Counted from the stretch's first letter, positions 32,536 through 43,100 are shown. The stretch: DNA of 64,000 nucleotides from Enterobacter ludwigii (GCF_001750725.1 NZ_CP017280.1:4218-68217); one strand, 5' to 3'. Notes: generated by a model from the sequence alone, not told the origin. Made by a program: numbers and translations.

Positions 32536-33884
32536 GCCAGTTGCAATTCAGCGGCTTACTGATCGTTTGGCTTCTGAGCACTTTATTCATCGCCACGCTC
32601 ACCTGGTTCGAGTTTCGCCGGGTGCGTTTTAACTTTAACGTCTTCTTCTCGTTACTGTTTCTTCTGACCTTCTTTTTCGGATTCCCGCTGACCAGCATTC
32701 TGGTCTTCCGGTTTGACGTGAGCGTTGCCCCGCCCGAGATCCTGCTTCAGGCGATCCTGGCAGCGACCTGCTTCTACGCCGTCTACTACGCCACCTATAA
32801 AACGCGCCTGCGTTCAGCGCAATCCACCGCGCCGCGCCGGGCGCTCTTCACCATGAACCGGGTGGAGACGCACCTGACGTGGGTGATGCTGATGACGATC
32901 GCGCTGGTAAGCGTGGGTATCTTCTTCATGCACAATGGTTTTCTGCTGTTCAAGCTCCAGTCCTACAGCCAGATTTTTTCTGCCGAAGTGTCGGGCGTGG
33001 CGCTTAAGCGTTTCTTCTACTTCTTCATTCCGGCGATGCTGGTGATCTTTTTCCTGCGTCAGGACAGCAAAGCCTGGCTGTTTTTCCTGGTGAGTACCGT
33101 CGCCTTCGGTTTCCTGACCTACATGATTGTGGGAGGGACACGTGCAAATATCATCATCGCTTTCGCAATCTTCCTGTTTATCGGCATCATCCGCGGGTGG
33201 ATCTCTTTATGGATGCTGGTGGCTGCTGGGGTGTTTGGCATTGTTGGTATGTTCTGGCTTGCCCTGAAGCGCTACGGGCTCAACGTAGCCGGTGACGAGG
33301 CGTTTTACACGTTCCTCTATCTCACGCGCGACACCTTCTCGCCGTGGGAAAACCTGGCGTTATTGCTGCAAAACTACGACAAAATCGATTTCCAGGGCCT
33401 TGCGCCTATTGTGCGCGACTTTTATGTCTTTATCCCAACCTGGCTGTGGCCAGACCGCCCCGGCGTCGTACTCAACACGGCAAACTATTTTACCTGGGAA
33501 GTGCTGAACAACCACTCAGGTCTTGCGATCTCACCTACGTTGATTGGCTCGCTGGTGGTGATGGGGGGAAGCTGGTTTATCCTGCCGGGGGCGGTGGTGG
33601 TGGGGCTGATCATCAAGTGGTTTGACTGGCTCTACGTGCGCGGCAACGAAGAAACAAACCGCTATAAGGCGGCTATTTTGCACAGTTTCTGCTTTGGTGC
33701 CATTTTCAATATGATCGTTCTGGCGCGTGAAGGGCTGGATTCATTCGTGTCGCGCGTGGTTTTCTTCATGGTCGTTTTTGGCATCTGCCTGTTACTGGCC
33801 AAACTGTTGTACTGGCTGTTTGACAGTGCAGGGCTTGTGCATAAGCGCGAGCCGCAGGGCAGCACAACGCTGTCGCAAGTGTGA
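32532..33884 (+). CDS. wzyE: ECA polymerase
   Basis: 450-aa polytopic inner-membrane polymerase joining ECA trisaccharide repeats in the periplasm, with WzzE controlling length. Many hydrophobic segments (for example [17 protein letters not shown] and [19 protein letters not shown]) and a large periplasmic loop containing [18 protein letters not shown]. The ATG at 32532 overlaps the wecF stop (ATGA); a longer upstream extension has no homology. Confidence 0.96.
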   Translation: MSQLQFSGLLIVWLLSTLFIATLTWFEFRRVRFNFNVFFSLLFLLTFFFGFPLTSILVFRFDVSVAPPEILLQAILAATCFYAVYYATYKTRLRSAQSTAPRRALFTMNRVETHLTWVMLMTIALVSVGIFFMHNGFLLFKLQSYSQIFSAEVSGVALKRFFYFFIPAMLVIFFLRQDSKAWLFFLVSTVAFGFLTYMIVGGTRANIIIAFAIFLFIGIIRGWISLWMLVAAGVFGIVGMFWLALKRYGLNVAGDEAFYTFLYLTRDTFSPWENLALLLQNYDKIDFQGLAPIVRDFYVFIPTWLWPDRPGVVLNTANYFTWEVLNNHSGLAISPTLIGSLVVMGGSWFILPGAVVVGLIIKWFDWLYVRGNEETNRYKAAILHSFCFGAIFNMIVLAREGLDSFVSRVVFFMVVFGICLLLAKLLYWLFDSAGLVHKREPQGSTTLSQV

Positions 33885-33896
33885 GTAGGGAAAGTC

Positions 33897-34637
33897 ATGA
33901 CGGATAAAACTTCTGCACCGCGCTATACGTTGCGCGGTCTGCAGCTTATTGGCTGGCGCGATATGCAACACGCGCTGGATTTTCTGTTCGCTGGTGGTCA
34001 GATGAAATCCGGTACGCTGGTCGCCATCAATGCGGAAAAGATGCTGGCGGTGGAAGACAACGCCGAAGTGAGAAGCCTGATAGAAGCGGCTGAATTTAAA
34101 TATGCCGACGGTATCAGCGTGGTGCGTTCAATCCGCAAAAAGTATCCTGGCGCTAATGTATCTCGCGTGGCAGGGGCCGATCTCTGGGAGCAACTGATGG
34201 CACGCGCAGGGGCGGAAGGCACGCCGGTATTCCTGATTGGCGGTAAGCCGGAGGTGCTGGCGCAGACCGAAGCGAAATTGCGCAGTCAATGGAATGTTAA
34301 CATCGTGGGCAGCCAGGATGGCTACTTCAAACCAGAGGCCCGGCAGGCGCTGTTTGAACGCGTTCGCGACAGTGGCGCGAAAATCATCACCGTGGCGATG
34401 GGCTCCCCACGCCAGGAGATCCTGATGCGTGACTGCCGTCAGGTGTGTCCGGATGCCCTTTATATGGGCGTCGGCGGAACGTATGACGTCTTTACCGGCC
34501 ACGTTAAGCGCGCGCCCAAAGTCTGGCAAAACCTGGGGCTGGAGTGGCTGTATCGCCTGCTATCTCAGCCGACGCGGATTACACGACAGATCCGTCTGCT
34601 TCGCTACCTTACCTGGCACTACACCGGGAAAATGTAA
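33897..34637 (+). CDS. wecG: UDP-ManNAcA transferase
   Basis: Adds ManNAcA to Und-PP-GlcNAc to make ECA lipid II. 246-aa WecG/TagA/CpsF-family (GT26) glycosyltransferase with the conserved [27 protein letters not shown] and [10 protein letters not shown] motifs. Last gene of the ECA cluster, 12 nt after wzyE. Confidence 0.96.
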   Translation: MTDKTSAPRYTLRGLQLIGWRDMQHALDFLFAGGQMKSGTLVAINAEKMLAVEDNAEVRSLIEAAEFKYADGISVVRSIRKKYPGANVSRVAGADLWEQLMARAGAEGTPVFLIGGKPEVLAQTEAKLRSQWNVNIVGSQDGYFKPEARQALFERVRDSGAKIITVAMGSPRQEILMRDCRQVCPDALYMGVGGTYDVFTGHVKRAPKVWQNLGLEWLYRLLSQPTRITRQIRLLRYLTWHYTGKM

Positions 34638-34834
34638 TCAAAATGTAGCGCGATATGCTGTTCGCGCTGCAACTCCCCTGCAAAACTGCTGCGAATCTGT
34701 GCAATGCATTCATTTTTTTTATGCATCGTTTGCCATTTGCCGCATTTTAAGAAACCATTCGCCCCGTATTTTAGTACCCCTAAAAAACAATACCCGGCCT
34801 TAAGTCGGGAAACAGCAAACACAATCGAGGATCT

Positions 34835-36220
34835 ATGGCAGAGAAAAAACCGGAGCTACAGCGTGGGCTGGAGGCTCGTCATATTGAACTGATAGCGCTG
34901 GGCGGCACTATCGGCGTGGGCCTGTTTATGGGCTCCGCAAGCACGCTCAAATGGGCAGGACCTTCGGTCTTGCTGGCTTATATCATTGCGGGATTGTTCG
35001 TTTTCTTCATCATGCGTTCGATGGGCGAAATGCTCTTCATGGAGCCCGTCACGGGTTCCTTCGCCGTTTACGCGCACCGATATATGAGCCCGTTCTTTGG
35101 CTACCTGACGGCCTGGTCATACTGGTTTATGTGGATGGCGGTCGGCATCTCTGAAATCACGGCGATAGGGGTCTACGTGCAGTTCTGGTTCCCGGACATG
35201 GTCCAGTGGATACCGGCGCTGATTGCCGTGGGGCTGGTGGCACTGGCAAACCTTGCTGCCGTTCGTCTTTATGGTGAAATCGAATTCTGGTTTGCGATGA
35301 TCAAAGTCACCACCATCATCGTGATGATTGTGGTCGGGCTGGGCGTTATCTTCTTCGGCTTTGGCAACGGCGGGCACGCCATTGGCTTTGGTAACCTGAC
35401 CGAAAACGGCGGCTTCTTTGCGGGCGGCTGGAAGGGCTTCCTGACGGCACTGTGTATCGTTGTGGCCTCTTATCAGGGGGTCGAGCTTATCGGTATTACC
35501 GCGGGTGAAGCGAAAAACCCGCAGGTTACGCTGCGCAGCGCCGTAGGCAAGGTGCTGTGGCGTATCCTGATTTTCTATGTGGGGGCGATCTTCGTTATCG
35601 TAACCATCTTCCCGTGGAATGAAATTGGCACGACCGGTAGCCCGTTTGTCTTGACCTTCGCGAAGATTGGCATCACGGCAGCAGCAGGCATCATTAACTT
35701 TGTGGTTCTGACGGCGGCGTTGTCAGGCTGCAACAGCGGGATGTACAGTTGCGGACGTATGCTCTACGCGCTGTCCAGAAACAATCAGCTGCCAGCGGCA
35801 ATGGCGAAAGTTTCGCGTGCGGGCGTACCGGTTGCGGGTGTGGCGGTGTCGATTGTGATCCTGCTGATTGGCTCTTGCCTGAACTACATCATCCCGAATC
35901 CGCAGCGCGTGTTCGTTTATGTCTACAGCGCCAGCGTGCTGCCAGGCATGGTTCCCTGGTTTGTTATCCTGATTAGCCAGCTGCGTTTCCGCCAGGCACA
36001 TAAAAAGGCCATCGCCAGCCATCCGTTCCGTTCCATTCTGTTCCCGTACGCCAACTATTTGACGATGGCGTTCCTGGTTTGCGTATTAATCGGAATGTAC
36101 TTTAATGAAGATACGCGCATGTCGCTGTTTGTCGGGATGATCTTCCTGGCGGCGGTGACCGCGGCGTATAAGCTTTTTGGTCTGGGCCGCCGCGCTACCT
36201 CGCAGAAAGTGGAGGAATAA
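34835..36220 (+). CDS. yifK: APC-family amino acid permease YifK (ThrP)
   Basis: 461-aa amino acid/polyamine/organocation transporter with about 12 membrane helices. The family signature [20 protein letters not shown] lies at the N-terminus, and [21 protein letters not shown] in helix 6. The E. coli homologue is reported as a threonine/serine transporter under Lrp and GcvB control; that regulation is not demonstrated here. It has its own 197-bp upstream gap and a GAGGATCT ribosome-binding site. Confidence 0.94.
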   Translation: MAEKKPELQRGLEARHIELIALGGTIGVGLFMGSASTLKWAGPSVLLAYIIAGLFVFFIMRSMGEMLFMEPVTGSFAVYAHRYMSPFFGYLTAWSYWFMWMAVGISEITAIGVYVQFWFPDMVQWIPALIAVGLVALANLAAVRLYGEIEFWFAMIKVTTIIVMIVVGLGVIFFGFGNGGHAIGFGNLTENGGFFAGGWKGFLTALCIVVASYQGVELIGITAGEAKNPQVTLRSAVGKVLWRILIFYVGAIFVIVTIFPWNEIGTTGSPFVLTFAKIGITAAAGIINFVVLTAALSGCNSGMYSCGRMLYALSRNNQLPAAMAKVSRAGVPVAGVAVSIVILLIGSCLNYIIPNPQRVFVYVYSASVLPGMVPWFVILISQLRFRQAHKKAIASHPFRSILFPYANYLTMAFLVCVLIGMYFNEDTRMSLFVGMIFLAAVTAAYKLFGLGRRATSQKVEE

Positions 36221-36322
36221 GCGGCAAAATGTGCAAACCATAACCAAACGCGCATTTTTTTCAAAAAAGCACTAGACAGCGGGGTCGGAGGTACGTAATA
36301 TCCAGCCCCGCAACGGCGCTAA

Positions 36323-36399
<77 letters not shown>

Positions 36400-36465
36400 T
36401 TTTAGTCCCGGCGCTAGAGCTGCGGTGGTCTGAAAAGTAGTCAGTACCGCGTGAAAGAATACAGT

Positions 36466-36542
36466 GGTGGCTATAGCTCAGTTGGTAGAGCCCTGGATTG
36501 TGATTCCAGTTGTCGTGGGTTCGAATCCCATTAGCCACCCCA
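36466..36542 (+). tRNA. hisR: tRNA-His (GTG)
   Basis: 77 nt including the encoded extra G at position -1 that marks tRNA-His (GGTGGCTATAGC). The anticodon loop TTGTGAT reads GTG, and the encoded CCA ends at 36542. Confidence 0.97.
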
Positions 36543-36563
36543 TTATTGAAAGAGTTGTGAATT

Positions 36564-36650
36564 GCGAAGGTGGCGGAATTGGTAGACGCGCTAGCTTCAG
36601 GTGTTAGTGTTCTTACGGACGTGGGGGTTCAAGTCCCCCCCCTCGCACCA
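36564..36650 (+). tRNA. leuT: tRNA-Leu (CAG)
   Basis: 87-nt class II tRNA with a long variable arm (TGTTCTTACGGACGT). The anticodon loop TTCAGGT gives CAG, and CCA is encoded. It differs from E. coli leuT at a base in the variable arm (TTCTTA versus TCCTTA). Confidence 0.97.
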
Positions 36651-36694
36651 CGACTTTTTAATGAATTGAACTAAAAATTCAAAAAGCAGTACAT

Positions 36695-36771
36695 CGGCGA
36701 GTAGCGCAGCTTGGTAGCGCAACTGGTTTGGGACCAGTGGGTCGGAGGTTCGAATCCTCTCTCGCCGACCA
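36695..36771 (+). tRNA. proM: tRNA-Pro (TGG)
   Basis: 77-nt tRNA CGGCGAGTAGCGCAG … CTCGCCGACCA. The anticodon loop TTTGGGA carries TGG, and CCA is encoded. Last of the four-tRNA operon. Confidence 0.97.
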
Positions 36772-36777
36772 ATTTTG

Positions 36778-36805
36778 AACCCCGCTTCGGCGGGGTTTTT
36801 TGTTT
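36778..36805 (+). terminator. tRNA operon terminator
   Basis: AACCCCGC-TTCG-GCGGGGTT stem-loop followed by TTTTTGTTTT, 6 nt after proM. Confidence 0.92.
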
Positions 36806-36855
36806 TCTGCGCCTTTCCCCCTCTGTAGTGATTCCACGACAACAGCTGGCTTCCT

Positions 36856-36873
36856 TGTCGCGATTCAGCGACA
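36856..36873. promoter_or_regulatory. GlrR-type site 1 upstream of glmZ
   Basis: TGTCGCGATTCAGCGACA fits the TGTC-N10-GACA pattern of GlrR (QseF) activator sites. It lies about 200 bp upstream of the predicted glmZ start, the right range for a sigma-54 enhancer. Confidence 0.65.
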
Positions 36874-36918
36874 CATAACACACTGAAAGTAAAAGATATA
36901 ATAATTTGGCGGCTTTCG

Positions 36919-36936
36919 TGTCTCCTCCAGACGACA
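36919..36936. promoter_or_regulatory. GlrR-type site 2 upstream of glmZ
   Basis: TGTCTCCTCCAGACGACA, a second exact TGTC-N10-GACA match, 63 bp (about six helical turns) downstream of site 1. Confidence 0.65.
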
Positions 36937-37042
36937 TTTCGTCGTGTTTATCAGCAGGTTGTAGGGTCTAAGATACCGCTCAACAACATAATTTCCTTTT
37001 ATCTTAAAATGTTGCGCGATGTAAAAGTTCTGCGTGTCAAGT

Positions 37043-37058
37043 TGGCACGTTACGTGCA
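37043..37058 (+). promoter_or_regulatory. Sigma-54 -24/-12 promoter of glmZ
   Basis: TGGCACG-TTAC-GTGCA, with the diagnostic GG (37044-37045) and GC (37056-37057) 12 bp apart. It fits the sigma-54 consensus at all but one key position and is correctly spaced from the predicted transcript start at 37070. An A+T-rich CAATAATG just downstream could be a sigma-70 -10 box for an overlapping promoter. Confidence 0.7.
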
Positions 37059-37069
37059 ATAATGTACGT

Positions 37070-37272
37070 GTAGATGCTCATTCCATCTCTTATGTTCGCC
37101 TTAGTGCCTCATAAACTCAGGAATGACGCAGAGCCATTTACGGTGCTTATCGTCCACTGACAGATGTCGCTTCGGCCTCATCAGACACCATGGGCATAAC
37201 GTTGAGTGAAGCACCAAATATGTTGTCTTACAGACCTGTTTTAACGCCTGCTTTTATAGCAGGCGTTTTTTT
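37070..37272 (+). ncRNA. glmZ: GlmZ small regulatory RNA
   Basis: About 203-nt Hfq-dependent small RNA that base-pairs with glmS mRNA to activate glucosamine-6-phosphate synthase; its decay is governed by RapZ, RNase E and the decoy GlmY in E. coli. The 5' part GTAGATGCTCATTCCATCTC and the internal CCACTGACAGATGTCGCTTC and CACCATGGGCATAACGTTGA regions match E. coli GlmZ closely. It ends in a terminator ACGCCTGC-TTTTATA-GCAGGCGT followed by T residues. Position before hemY also matches. Confidence 0.92.
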
Positions 37273-37277
37273 ATGCC

Positions 37278-38489
37278 TTATTCCCGGTAAACGTACATGA
37301 TCAGGGCGACCAGTATGAGAGCGGCTGACGAAACGCTGTAAAGCGCTTGTATGGAGCCAAACCCTGCCGCCGCCATCGCGGCAATACCGGTGAAAAGCGA
37401 GGCACTGAGCGTTTGCCAGCGCCAGACTTTACTGCTGGCCGAAGCCATGTGCGTGGTTTGAAAACTGCTGAGTACGGCAAACGTGCCGGCCGCAAAGAGA
37501 ACATTTGAGGCCAGGTGTGCGACAAAAATCATCCCCAGCGCGCATGCCATCCACCCGGACAACAGCGGGAGCATCCCATACGCGGCAAGGAAGATGCCAA
37601 GACACAGTAAAATCCGTGGCGTGCGTGCTGCAAAACGCGTCAGGCTGTCTCTTTTTAGCAGGAGGGGACCGCAAAGTTGTCCCATGCTCCTTGCAAAAAG
37701 CAGTGGCAAAGCAAGGCTGGCCGCATCCTGAGGATGGATCTGCTGTGCTATTGCCGGAAGAAGCGCCATGGCCGGTGAACCGACGGCGGCCAGCGCAGGC
37801 AAAATCAGCAAACTGCGTTTCTGCCGGATGGTCAACATCTGCCAGCGTAAAGCCGCAGGCGCTTTCTCTTCAGTGGGGACTGCCAGTGTGGGCGCTAAAA
37901 ATACACGACCCGCCAGCCAGAGCATGAACAGCGATCCGAGAAAGCTGATGGCATCAATGGCCAGCAAGGCGAGGATGGCGATCTTCTGGAAAAGTACCAT
38001 CCCCAGCCCGGTGCCTAACAAAACCTGAGCGGCAAAAATCACATTCTCGAGGCAGGTTGCGGCAGGCAGTTCTGCTTCTCTGAGTCCGCGTTTAAAGAGC
38101 AGCGTCAGGGCAGGCCAGCTCATTCCGCTAAGCAGTGCTTCGGTGGACTGCACGGCCAGTAACGCAGGGATACTGTGATAGTGCACGCCGAGCAGGGGAA
38201 AGAGCAGGGCCAGTAAGCCAAGCCCCTCGGTGAGTATCAACAGGGGTATTGGAGAATAGCGCGCGCACAGCTTTTCACTGATGAGGCTGCCGATAAAGCC
38301 AGGTAGCGTGGCGAAAAGAAAGGCGAGGGTAAGCAGCGCGGGCGGGGCGGACCATGCTAACAGTAAGCCGAAGACCACCACCTGGGTTACGCCATTTCCC
38401 AGTGATGTAAAGATAAAGGCACAGGCCAGCAGGCGCAGCCAGCGGTGGCAGCGCAGCGCTTCAATAAGCGCGTACAAAAGGGAGTTCAT
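37278..38489 (-). CDS. MFS transporter of unknown substrate
   Basis: 403-aa polytopic membrane protein with about 10-12 hydrophobic segments and a basic loop after segment 2 (SEKLCARYSPIPLL), resembling drug- or metabolite-efflux major facilitator proteins of the MFS_1/MFS_3 type. I do not recognise a characterised orthologue. The ATG follows GAAAGGAAATCGTC. It is convergent with glmZ, whose terminator ends 5 nt from its stop codon. K-12 carries aslB and aslA in this neighbourhood, so the gene is accessory. Codon use looks like the neighbours', with no obvious sign of very recent transfer. Confidence 0.8.
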   Translation of the reverse strand: MNSLLYALIEALRCHRWLRLLACAFIFTSLGNGVTQVVVFGLLLAWSAPPALLTLAFLFATLPGFIGSLISEKLCARYSPIPLLILTEGLGLLALLFPLLGVHYHSIPALLAVQSTEALLSGMSWPALTLLFKRGLREAELPAATCLENVIFAAQVLLGTGLGMVLFQKIAILALLAIDAISFLGSLFMLWLAGRVFLAPTLAVPTEEKAPAALRWQMLTIRQKRSLLILPALAAVGSPAMALLPAIAQQIHPQDAASLALPLLFARSMGQLCGPLLLKRDSLTRFAARTPRILLCLGIFLAAYGMLPLLSGWMACALGMIFVAHLASNVLFAAGTFAVLSSFQTTHMASASSKVWRWQTLSASLFTGIAAMAAAGFGSIQALYSVSSAALILVALIMYVYRE

Positions 38490-38630
38490 GACGATTTCCT
38501 TTCAAAAACGATTCAGTCCACGCGGCACTCGTCGCGTGTATGGAAAAAAGTGAATGAAAAGACGTCGTTACATTGGCGGGTTCGTTTTAGATGATGTGGT
38601 AAAGAATGTAGCAGGCGAAGGGGAATAAAA

Positions 38631-38655
38631 AAAGGAGGCCGTCTGGCCTCCTTGT
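38631..38655 (-). terminator. hemCDXY operon terminator
   Basis: On the minus strand AAGGAGGCC-AGAC-GGCCTCCTT is followed by a T-run (A7 on the plus strand before 38634), just past the hemY stop. Confidence 0.85.
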
Positions 38656-38658
38656 TAT

Positions 38659-39858
38659 TTATTGCTGGCTGCCATTATTTTGCAGCGTTAATAACAGCCC
38701 ATCGCGGCGCATGGCGGCAGCCTCTTCCGGCTTGTGCTGCTTGTCCAGCGAATCGGCAAGCCACGCGTAGTCAAATGCGTCCGGGCGCTGTTTCAGCGCT
38801 GCACGGAAGGCGAGACTCGCTTCCTGCCATTCACCGTGCTTCATCAGCGACTGGCCCAGCGTACTCCACAGCAGTGGACGGTCGCCGACGGCTTTAATCT
38901 GCTGACGCAGCATTTTTTCAATTTGCTCAGGGTTATTGGTTTTCAGACGTGGGATCACCATAACCAGGCGATCGTCATATTGTCGCTTCAGTCCGTCGAG
39001 GAGGATCTCCTGCGCCGTGTCATGATCGTCACATTCAATCAGATGTTCTGCCATCGCAACCTGCAACGGAACCTGCTGACGCGTTTTCCGGCTCTGATTC
39101 TTCCACCAGGTTTTCAGACCATCGCTGCCGAGATCGGCACGTGCCTGATCCATCAGGCCAATCCATGCCAGACGCTGGAGTTCATCACGATGCTCATCAT
39201 CACCGACGTCGGCTTTGGCCATCGACGGAATGATATCCAGCAGTGAACCCCAGGCACCGGTGCGAATATAGGCCTGCTCGGCAAGACGCAGCACTTCCGG
39301 GTGGCGTGGCGAGACTTCCAGCAGACGGTCGATACCGTGACGCGCGGCGTGGTTTTCGTTGCGGGCCAGCTGCAGGCGAACGCGGGTGATCTCAACGGGA
39401 ATCGGGTCTTTCGGCGAAAGTTCTGACGCGCGTTCCAGGTGCTGGTTGGCGCGGGCTTCGTCACCCCGCTGTTGCGCTGCCTCGGCGGCCAGCAGATAGT
39501 TCACCACCGGCTGTTCGGCGTGGTCAGCATTTTTCGACATCAGCTTTTCAACTTGCTGATAGTCACCCTCGGCCAGCTTAAGCAGTGCCTGCTCAGTCTG
39601 CTTACGGGCGCGGCGGCGTTTACGGCCAACGAACCAGCCACGCGTATGCGCACCGGTACGAAAAATTCGGCGCAGGATCCACTCCACCGCAAGGAGCACC
39701 ACCACCCCGAGGATCAGAATGATCACCAGACCCGTTACGCTGGTTTCGATGTTGTAGTTATCGGTCTGGATCAGGACGTAACCCTGATGACCGGCAAGCA
39801 TCGGCCCCAGCACGATCCCGGCGATCAGCAGGATGAAGAGTAAGAGTACTTTAAGCAT
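38659..39858 (-). CDS. hemY: HemY, inner-membrane TPR protein
   Basis: 399-aa protein of the hemCDXY operon with two N-terminal membrane segments (LKVLLLFILLIAGIVLGPML and VTGLVIILILGVVVLLAVEW) and a cytoplasmic tetratricopeptide-repeat part. It is required for normal haem synthesis in E. coli and unrelated to the protoporphyrinogen oxidase also called HemY in Bacillus. The second ATG of ATGATG is chosen (MLKVLL) because it fits the AAGGAG spacing and the family start. hemX stop and hemY start are essentially adjacent. Confidence 0.94.
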   Translation of the reverse strand: MLKVLLLFILLIAGIVLGPMLAGHQGYVLIQTDNYNIETSVTGLVIILILGVVVLLAVEWILRRIFRTGAHTRGWFVGRKRRRARKQTEQALLKLAEGDYQQVEKLMSKNADHAEQPVVNYLLAAEAAQQRGDEARANQHLERASELSPKDPIPVEITRVRLQLARNENHAARHGIDRLLEVSPRHPEVLRLAEQAYIRTGAWGSLLDIIPSMAKADVGDDEHRDELQRLAWIGLMDQARADLGSDGLKTWWKNQSRKTRQQVPLQVAMAEHLIECDDHDTAQEILLDGLKRQYDDRLVMVIPRLKTNNPEQIEKMLRQQIKAVGDRPLLWSTLGQSLMKHGEWQEASLAFRAALKQRPDAFDYAWLADSLDKQHKPEEAAAMRRDGLLLTLQNNGSQQ

Positions 39859-39860
39859 CA

Positions 39861-41054
39861 TTACTCTCCTTGTGGCGCGCTTTCAGGCGCTGGCGCGGCG
39901 GCAGGGGCCTGGGCGTGAGGTTCTGCCGGAACGCCCGGCTGCGCCAGCAGGTTGCGCACGCGCGTCTGCATCAGCTTCTCCAGAATCGGCTGGCTTTCCA
40001 GCTTATCCGGCACGTTCATGGTGATGTTCTGCTGGCTCAGTTTATCAATGTCATCGAGGAAAGCCGTGGTCGTGGCATCATCGGTATTGTAGTAAGCACG
40101 TACCCATGTCGAGACGTTATCAAGCGCCTGTTTGTAGGTTTCTTCCTGATGACGCGGCACGGCCTGAGCCGCCACCAGCAGGCGGGAGCGAATGTTTTCG
40201 CGCAGATAAATGTCCTGATTCGGCGCTAACAGCGGAACGGCGGTTTCGTCGCGGCGGCGGATAGTAATGAAGCTATCCATAAAGTTCTGCCAGCTTTTTT
40301 GCAGGTTCACGCGCCATTCGCTCAGGGAGCTGGAAAGCTCGGTGCCGTCAGAATCCATCGGGGAGTCATCGTCGTTGTTATCCGCCAGCTGCAGGTTATC
40401 AATCTGGTTTGAAAGCTGATTGACCTTCAGGATGATGCCATCGTAGTCCACCTGCGAAACGGCAGAGAGGCTGGCGATATCTTCGGTAATGGCACGACGC
40501 GCGGTAATGAGGCTCGGATCGTTCATGTCTGCCAGGCTCGCATCAGCGCTTTTCAACAGCGCGGCGGCGGTGGTGACGTCCTGATCGCTCCAGAGCTTAC
40601 GTCCGGCCAGCTTCACCAGGAAATCGGCCTGCGAGAGCAGCCAGGTTTTGGCATCGGTACCGGAAATCGTGGCGACTTTCTGCTGCACGTCGTCCAGCTG
40701 TTTGGTCAGCTCTTCCTGTTTGCTGTTCGCCTCAGCGAGCGCCGCGGACTGCTGTTTAATCACCGTTTCCAGTTCAGTTTTCTGCGTCTCCTGCGCTTTT
40801 TGCAGGGCGGTAAGCTGATTGACCAGCGTGTCGTTGGTCGCCGTCTGGCTGGAACCTTGCTGTTTCACCAGGCCATAGAGGCCAACGCCTGCGGCCAGCG
40901 CAATGGCGATGGCTATCGCGCTCAGCGCGAGGCTGGTTTTATTGCTGCCGTTCTTCTTCTCAACGGTTTTCTCAGTCGTTTCTGACTGCGGCGTGATGTC
41001 CACAGTCTCCCTGGTCTCTTCAACCACGGCGGAGGATTTATCGTGTTCCGTCAT
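39861..41054 (-). CDS. hemX: HemX, membrane-anchored protein of hem operon
   Basis: 397-aa protein with a charged cytoplasmic N-terminus, one membrane helix near residues 38-66 ([20 protein letters not shown]), a coiled-coil segment ([20 protein letters not shown]) and a long periplasmic domain ending in a Pro/Ala-rich tail. Annotated elsewhere as a putative uroporphyrinogen-III C-methyltransferase, but it lacks a methyltransferase domain; its role with HemY in haem synthesis is not fully defined. Confidence 0.94.
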   Translation of the reverse strand: MTEHDKSSAVVEETRETVDITPQSETTEKTVEKKNGSNKTSLALSAIAIAIALAAGVGLYGLVKQQGSSQTATNDTLVNQLTALQKAQETQKTELETVIKQQSAALAEANSKQEELTKQLDDVQQKVATISGTDAKTWLLSQADFLVKLAGRKLWSDQDVTTAAALLKSADASLADMNDPSLITARRAITEDIASLSAVSQVDYDGIILKVNQLSNQIDNLQLADNNDDDSPMDSDGTELSSSLSEWRVNLQKSWQNFMDSFITIRRRDETAVPLLAPNQDIYLRENIRSRLLVAAQAVPRHQEETYKQALDNVSTWVRAYYNTDDATTTAFLDDIDKLSQQNITMNVPDKLESQPILEKLMQTRVRNLLAQPGVPAEPHAQAPAAAPAPESAPQGE

Positions 41055-41075
41055 TATGGCTTCCCATTATGAGAG

Positions 41076-41816
41076 TTATTGTAATGCGCGCAGCAGCGCA
41101 TCGTTGTCAGCGTTATCAGCGATCCGAATATCTTGCCAGCCCAGTTCCCGGGCCTGGTTCGCCAGACGCTCACTGACGACCAGAAGCCGGCAGTGGAGTA
41201 ACCAGTTTTCACGATACCAAAGGGGTACCAGCGACCAGAGCTGCTGCAGCATTTCACCGCTGGTCACCACCAGGGTCGTAATGCCGCGCATATGCCAGCG
41301 CATCGCCTCTTCCGCACCATCGTAATGTTTTGCACAACGCTGATAGCATTCGCAGAACGTGACCTCAGCCCCGCGTTCCCGCAGCGTTTCACCCAACAGT
41401 TCGCGCCCGCCGTTACCGCGTAAAATGAGTGCACGCTTTCCGGCAATAGTTTGTAATTCAGGTAATTGTAGCAAGACTTCGCTGATTTCCCGATCTAACG
41501 GGTAACGAACGTCTGTTCCGCTTACGGTATGCAACGCCAGTGCCGTTGTACGACCAATCGCAAAATAGTGAGGAGCGGTTGGCCAGTTAAGCCCCTGCTG
41601 TTGCAGCTGTGCCTGGGCAAATTCCACCGCATGTTGCGACAGCGCAAACAGCAAGTCGCCCTGCTGGAGGGTATTCATATGGTCGGCAAGCGCGGACAGC
41701 TCCCGACCGGGGGAGAATTCAATGAGCGGAAAACTCCAGGCCACCTGCCCCAGTGCGCGCAGACGGCTCACTAATTGCTCTCCTGCGGGAGAAGGGCGGG
41801 TGACAAGAATACTCAT
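41076..41816 (-). CDS. hemD: Uroporphyrinogen-III synthase
   Basis: Cyclises hydroxymethylbilane with ring-D inversion to uroporphyrinogen III, the branch point of haem, sirohaem and cobalamin. 246 aa, two-lobed HemD fold ([48 protein letters not shown]). Overlaps hemC by 4 nt (ATGA). Confidence 0.97.
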   Translation of the reverse strand: MSILVTRPSPAGEQLVSRLRALGQVAWSFPLIEFSPGRELSALADHMNTLQQGDLLFALSQHAVEFAQAQLQQQGLNWPTAPHYFAIGRTTALALHTVSGTDVRYPLDREISEVLLQLPELQTIAGKRALILRGNGGRELLGETLRERGAEVTFCECYQRCAKHYDGAEEAMRWHMRGITTLVVTSGEMLQQLWSLVPLWYRENWLLHCRLLVVSERLANQARELGWQDIRIADNADNDALLRALQ

Positions 41817-42754
41817 GCAGGGGGCTCTCCATTATAAACCTCAGCCAGGATCTCACGGGCGCCGTTATCCAGCAGCTCTTCTGCCAGCGACACGCCAAGC
41901 TGTTCGGCATCTTGCGCTTTACCACGACGTTCGCCGCGGACCATCTGTGAACCATCCGGTGCGCCAACCAGCGCTCGCAGCCACAGTTCACCGTTAATTA
42001 ATTCAGCATAGCTGCCAATCGGCACCTGACACCCTCCTTCGAGGCGGGTGTTCATGGCGCGCTCGGCGTTAACGCGGATGGCTGTCTCGTCATGGTTCAG
42101 CGGGGCAAGCAGCGCGCGGGTACGCTCATCATCCAGACGGCATTCAATGCCGACGGCCCCCTGACCCACAGCCGGCAGCGACAGCTCAGGCGGCAACGCG
42201 ACGCGAATGCGCGACGTCAGCCCCAGTCGCTTCAGACCCGCAACCGCGAGGATAATGGCATCGTAATCGCCGTTATCCAGCTTGCTCAGACGCGTACCAA
42301 CGTTACCGCGCAGCGAACGAATGATCAGGTCCGGACGACGTTCTGCCAGCTGACACTGACGACGTAAACTGGACGTGCCAACCACGCTGCCTTCTGGCAA
42401 CGCATCGAGCGAATCATAGTGATTGGAGACAAACGCATCGCGCGGATCTTCACGCTCGCAAATGGTCACCAGCCCCAGCCCTTCCGGGAACTCGACGGGC
42501 ACATCTTTCATCGAATGTACGGCGATATCGGCGCGGTTCTCAAGCAATGCCAGTTCCAGTTCTTTGACAAACAGGCCCTTGCCGCCCACTTTAGCCAGTG
42601 GCGTATCAAGGATCACGTCACCGCGCGTGACCATAGGCACCAGCTCGACGCACAATCCACTGTGGCAGGCTTCAAGGCGCTGCTTAACATAATGTGCCTG
42701 CCAGAGCGCAAGAGGGCTTTGGCGTGTGGCAATTCTCAAAACATTGTCTAACAT
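41813..42754 (-). CDS. hemC: Porphobilinogen deaminase
   Basis: Hydroxymethylbilane synthase, which polymerises four porphobilinogens on a dipyrromethane cofactor. 313 aa. The cofactor-attachment Cys is in [10 protein letters not shown], and the catalytic loop Asp in VHSMKDVP. The ATG at 42754 ([18 protein letters not shown]) matches E. coli; an in-frame start 7 codons upstream is possible. Divergent from cyaA. Confidence 0.96.
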   Translation of the reverse strand: MLDNVLRIATRQSPLALWQAHYVKQRLEACHSGLCVELVPMVTRGDVILDTPLAKVGGKGLFVKELELALLENRADIAVHSMKDVPVEFPEGLGLVTICEREDPRDAFVSNHYDSLDALPEGSVVGTSSLRRQCQLAERRPDLIIRSLRGNVGTRLSKLDNGDYDAIILAVAGLKRLGLTSRIRVALPPELSLPAVGQGAVGIECRLDDERTRALLAPLNHDETAIRVNAERAMNTRLEGGCQVPIGSYAELINGELWLRALVGAPDGSQMVRGERRGKAQDAEQLGVSLAEELLDNGAREILAEVYNGEPPA

Positions 42755-43100
42755 GCTTGTTACCGTCATTATCAATCGCTAACCATCCTAACATTGTTGA
42801 CTCTGGGATGGCAGTTTTACGGTGATGAAGAAGAGAGGGACAGGGCGGGGTTCTCGTCAGCCACAGCCGTATTAAGGAATTTACACGTACAGAACGGTGC
42901 TACACTGTATGTAGCGCATCTTTCTTTACGGTCAACCGGCAAGGTGTTAAATTGATCACGTTTTAGACCATTTTTTCGTCGGTACCACCATAATGATAAG
43001 GGCGAAAAAAGGTAACGGTTCTCTTTTTGTAATACTGCGGGTCCGCTGTTATTTCTGTTTTGAATAGCGTGCGACACCCGGAAACATCAGGCGATACGTC
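42755..43100. promoter_or_regulatory. hemC-cyaA divergent promoter region
   Basis: 346 bp holding the promoters of the hemCDXY operon (leftward) and cyaA (rightward). It contains the palindromic GCTACACTGTATGTAGC (42898-42914) and a CRP-type site at 42942-42963. The last 140 bp form the long cyaA leader, with no ORF that I trust. Confidence 0.7.
42942..42963. promoter_or_regulatory. CRP site of cyaA
   Basis: GGTGTTAAATTGATCACGTT matches the E. coli cyaA CRP site by eye and fits the N6-spaced TGTGA/TCACA consensus, with a strong right half (TCACG) and a weaker left half. In E. coli cAMP-CRP represses cyaA here. Confidence 0.75.

Noticed and set aside
36236..36275. Possible yifK terminator (GCATTTTTTTCAAAAAAGC)
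   Set aside because: The complementary part is only A/T with a tiny loop, not a stable G+C stem; left unassigned.
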